Shown here: in pieces, positions 60,026 through 64,000 of the stretch | How positions within the stretch are numbered: the stretch's first letter is position 1 | Layout: each line of letters starts with the position of its first letter | NCBI RefSeq assembly: GCF_032854445.1 | Contig: NC_088303.1 | Coordinates: 24,655,265-24,719,264 of the forward strand | Reading direction: 5' to 3' | Length of the DNA: 64,000 bases | From: Liolophura sinensis | Taxonomy: Eukaryota > Mollusca > Polyplacophora > Chitonida > Chitonidae | The notes under the pieces: model-generated | Told to the model about the DNA's origin: nothing | What the model saw: only the letters and a program-made list of their open reading frames with translations | Databases searched by the model: none | Position numbers and translations under genes: made by a program

Positions 60026-63000
60026 ATGATTAAGACGCGTGCAATAAAGGGAGGTAAGCTGGAGAAACCAAGGCCACTGCGCTCTCTGCATCGTGCAGTC
60101 AGTGATCCTGGTACTAAACAATATGCTGGAGAGGTGGAAGGAACAAAAATTGAAAATGGTGAGCATTGGCTTCGTCTGGGTTAGTCTAACTATTTTATGT
60201 ATGTGGTGTTGGTTTGTGTTCTGTTACTGTAATGACATTTACTTGAGCATGTCAGATATGTGATCTCAAAGAAACACTGCCTCAGTGAGTCTTAAAACTA
60301 ACAAATAACAGCAAAGTATTGTATCTTGAAATATTCTTGAGTTATACTCGACGCATCCATCGCTGAATGGTTAGTCAGGCATTGATGTTTTTCTTGTTGC
60401 TTAGAGATAATGCCTTTTTTCTTCTCTCATCAATTCGTACATCAGGTATGATCTTTCTGTGCTTTTGCAGAGGTAAAAGCTGAGCATGAGGGATCCGGAA
60501 ACAAGGACATCAGTTTACTGGAGAATCTTGTGAAGAATTTAGAGAATGATGCCCAGTCAGTCATGATGGGGGACATTTTGGATCTTTGTCAACTTCTACA
60601 TGACAAAGGAGCTCAGCTAGAGAAGCTATACCCTGGTATTAGATTTTCTGTTCATAAACATACATGTACATGTTTGCAGCTTTTACTGATTTACTTGTTC
60701 TGAAAATGAATTTGCAGGCCTTGCCATTGGTATGGATATTGTAGTGCAGGGACTGACCCCAGTGGCACAGTTGGTAGAGTGTCCACATCAGGAGCGATAG
60801 ATCGAGTCACACCTAAGACTTTAAAGAGGAAGTTGTAACTTCCTCGCTTGGCGTTAAGCATGAAGGGGATAGTGCAACAACTGGTTGACCCATATCAGTA
60901 TAATGGCTCGGGCACGACGGCTTACTTGCCTTCAGTAAGTCATCTCAGTGAAGCAGCACTAGATAAAAGAGCTGTGGAAATCCGTCCTGCAACAAGGAGG
61001 CACATTGTATGCACTCTGAGGATTCCTTCGTCGTATGACTGAAAAATTGTTAAGTATGAAGTTAAACCCCAAGCACTCACTCACTATATTGCAGGGATTC
61101 ATAAACGTCGATATTAGACCCCAGTATTTGGTGGTAAAATTCAGCTAAAAACTGAAAGAAAAAAAAACTGGCAAAAAACCTCTCAATTCTGTAATTTTCT
61201 GGTAGAAATACTCAAATTTGTTGGATAAATACTGAATTACATTCGAAAATAGCGATGCTGCGTAGCGATGAGCGGTCGACTTTAGTGGCTAATGGCTGCA
61301 TCCGTGAAAGCAGATGGTCATGCGTGTATTGGCTGTAATTAATATTAATTTGTATTGAAATTAGGCTTTAAATATATTCAAAGTATGGTGATGAGGTTTA
61401 GTGGGTATAAAATAAAGTGGGAGACCATTCATATTTAGTTTGATCAATCTTCCAAATGCCAGGAAAGTGAAAGAAAAGTAGATACAACACATGCTAGCTT
61501 CCAGTGAATGTCGATTTGATACACACCATCCCATTGGCTGTGTGTCTCCTGTGAACCAATTAGTGAACTTCTAACAAATTATGAATTGTATACAACAACG
61601 CAATGGACGTTTGACAGCTGTGCAATGCTAGCGGTTTCTGACTGGCTACAGAGGACGATTAAAACAAGGATAATGTACTTGTAAAAGTATATGTATGTAC
61701 CAACATTAAAATCACGATCAGAAATGAACCTCAAATGAAATTAACATTTTTCTCTTTCATACATAAATACACCTGTATATCATATATACTTTCACTTTCA
61801 CAAAATTACCTATCGCTAAAGCGGAATTAAACTCAATACCAGGTGATAGTCCGTGTTTAAAATATAAATAAACTCAATCTGGACCAGATAAAAACTCAGT
61901 TTTGAGTTTCATGTTGTAAAAATTTGGACTTTTATGAATGTGTGTAGTGTTTAATAGTTTCAGAATGGCAGAATGAATAGTGTACCACATTTGCATTTCC
62001 TTTTCCAACTGGCGTTGAGTATTATTCCTCTTCATATGATTTTTGATGAGTTATAAAGTAAACAGTGCTAAACTTGTTCAGGGAAGTGTGTTTTCTCTGG
62101 GCTGCAACCTTTCTTTCAGTATGTGTCTGTTGTGATGTTTGCTGGCACTTTTTTGTCAAATTTGCTGATGTTGGCAATTCAGTGGTACTTGGCAAGTTTC
62201 CATGGTTCCTTACTCCGCTAATGTACTCAGTGTTGGATCAACCAGCTTGAAGGTGATGTATTTTCTCATTGGATGAACACACAAATGCTTGAATTAATCA
62301 CAGGCATAGTACTCTGCGTTAAATATACATTTACAAGTCTTAGAACTTATGTTGGGAGGGGAAAGAAAAAATATCTTCTGGACTGTTGTTACAGAGATTA
62401 TCCAAGACTGCTTCTCGGTGATTCGCGTAGCCACAAAGAGAGATTCAGTAAGCAATGAGAGACGGATGCTGTTGTTGGAGTTAATGGAGTTACGAGCCAG
62501 AGGATGGCAGGCAGTCATTTCAGAGGTACAACCACAGACATCTAAAGTCAAGGTAATCCGAAACTGTGTGAAGTTGTCCTTAGGACAGTTATAGGTGTAC
62601 AGAATCTTTGATTGGTTGAGAGATAGCAGGATTGGATTTAAGCTGCTAACAGTCGCTTGTTGGGTGTCCAAAAATGGAGAACGGTCATCCGTTCGACGTG
62701 GCTTGGGGTGGGTCAGCACATCTTTGCTGGCAATATCTGGTGACAAAGATGAAGAGTTTTAAGCATAGTTTTGTAAAATATCAACCTGGGCGAGTGCTGC
62801 CTGGCGTTGATATACTGATGCGAGACTTGTCTTGCGGGGACTATTGGGACCGATAACGTTATTTGTCTACATGTACACTGCATTGTGCCACGAGGTAAAC
62901 GTGTCTCACATATCCAGCCAATGAAATGTAACCTCTCAAATCCTTACCTCTGCATTAGTCAAGCAGAATATTTTGGGGAAACCCAGCCAGTATTAAGTTA

Positions 63001-63977
63001 CCTCTGTACACGGAAGAGTTATGCCTTGTAACCATGCATGTCGATCAATGAAAATTGGGCTTGCAGTTTGTAGAAAGTGTCAAAAAGTAAAGGATCTAGC
63101 AGCGGAGAATACATTTCTATCTAAACATTTCTTTTAGATTCCACAAGGATTTTATATACAAGGCAAATGCAGATAAACGCACTAAACTTCAGTGCAAACT
63201 TTGCTCCTTTCATATTGCCTAGATATGCGGGGAAGCCAAAATATGTGGTATCAGTGGCCAGTCACTTCAATAGCTTATCAGTTATGTTGATGGAGTTACC
63301 TATATACACTAAAGCAAATGTCACATGACATAAAATTTCTTTTGTCAGTAGATATTTCTGTTGGATCTTGTTCCACACAATTGAAAGTTGTGGAACTACT
63401 GATATATGCAAATTTGACTAAACCTATTTTCTAAACCATGTGAGTCATAAGATTCAGAAAATAATTAAAATTCACACAAAAGTTGGAGGTAGTATTAAAT
63501 TAACAATGCTCATAGTGGTCAACTGGACATTTAAAAAGTAAATACAAAAACAGATATGTTTACATTTATTATTACATTAATCATACAATATTACATGTGA
63601 CAGTTGTGATCAATCATAACAAAAAATAATGCATTATCCCCATTTTCATGACAGTTACCTTAAATTTCCTTAATTTCACAAGGCTCTGACAGCATGATAC
63701 ATTGATTGATTGCTGTTTTATGCCATACTCAAGAATATGACAACATTGATACAAATTTACTAGCCAAGGTCAAGGTGTCATGAACTTGTCTTAGCCATCT
63801 CAATAATGTGAGTTTGAACAACTGAACAGTCAGAGTGGTTACATTGAGCAGTTGTGGACTCGATGCAAATAACTTATGTTTTAGGAAGAGTTGAACAGGT
63901 CCTGGCGGGCGGACTCCTCTGTAGATTCGGTGGAGCTGAACTCATCTTTCCACATTCCTGTAGAGATCAAATGGTAA
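60026..63977 (+). CDS. spliced host gene, small MIF4G-like (eIF4G/MIF4GD-type C-terminal half) protein
   Basis: Four exons join in frame: 60026-60158, 60471-60635, 62395-62525 and 63885-63977 (stop TAA), giving 173 residues. Each intron is GT-AG (phases 1, 1, 0). Residues 1-56 are basic and polar. Residues 58-143 (SLLENLVKNL..., DILDLCQLLHDKGAQLEKLYP, then MLLLELMELRARGWQ) resemble the last helices of MIF4G domains: eIF4G ends FMLQDVLDLRGSNW and MIF4GD ends LLLLEIIEFRAAGWK, with similar spacing from the preceding LEK helix. Known: MIF4G domains are helical-repeat scaffolds that bind translation factors. The N-terminal MIF4G helices are not visible, so it is either a half-domain protein or exons lie further upstream; the start codon is thus uncertain, since the first exon is also open upstream. 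The C-terminal 30 residues are polar and unknown. A family B SINE sits in intron 2. Confidence 0.68.
60753..61084 (+). repeat. SINE family B in intron 2 of the MIF4G-like gene
   Basis: Nearly full length, with CACAGTTGGTAGAG head and (CACT) end. Flanks ATATTGTAGTGCAGGGA (left) and ATATTGCAGGGA (right) look like a target duplication altered by a 4-5 base indel. Confidence 0.92.
61088..62394. other. rest of intron 2, no feature recognised
   Basis: AT-rich intronic sequence. The frame at 62065-62250 has no support as an exon. Confidence 0.5.
62526..63884. other. intron 3 of the MIF4G-like gene
   Basis: Bounded by GAG/GTACAA and TTTTAG/GAAGAG. A family A SINE piece lies at 63703-63745. No other feature seen. 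Confidence 0.5.
63703..63745 (-). repeat. SINE family A, 3' fragment
   Basis: TTGATTGATTGCTGTTTTAT then GCCATACTCAAGAATATGAC, the end of the family only. Confidence 0.7.
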
Positions 63978-64000
63978 CAATGATGTTTCTCTGGCATTTT

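Overview
The window is animal nuclear DNA dominated by repeats. Two tRNA-derived SINE families, Tx1/L1-like LINEs, Ty3/gypsy LTR fossils, a Tc1-like transposon and a GT-AG spliced gene together suggest a spiralian invertebrate, most likely a mollusc. The lower taxon cannot be fixed from sequence alone.

Layout. 1-2.9 kb: the 3' part of a broken Ty3/gypsy element running off the left edge. 2.9-10.2 kb: mostly non-coding, with SINE pieces. 10.24-24.14 kb: a tandem macrosatellite of five full units (about 2.4-2.6 kb) and one partial unit. Each full unit carries, on the minus strand, one foldable 91-nt elongator tRNA-Met(CAT) gene with an 18-nt intron at the canonical 37/38 position, two decayed tRNA-Met-like relics, and a 21-bp minisatellite whose copy number explains most unit-length variation. 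24.15-40.86 kb: four decayed copies of a Tx1/L1-like LINE, one minus and three plus head-to-tail, separated by pieces of the same tRNA-Met module. Three LINE/tRNA joins fall inside the tRNA intron. 40.86-41.75 kb: remnant of a Tc1-like transposon. 41.8-47.9 kb: SINEs, microsatellites and a 53-bp tandem repeat. 47.96-52.71 kb: a broken but end-to-end Ty3/gypsy element with two LTRs about 97% identical. 52.7-58 kb: a SINE cluster.

The only convincing host protein gene lies at the right end. Four exons (60026-63977, plus strand) join in frame into a 173-residue protein whose middle resembles the C-terminal helices of a MIF4G domain (eIF4G / MIF4GD type). A possible non-coding first exon ends at 58037. 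A SINE sits in its second coding intron.

The most interesting structure is the interplay of tRNA-Met array and LINEs: a repeat array that maintains intact tRNA genes while its relatives at 24-37 kb are repeatedly broken at the tRNA intron next to LINE ends.
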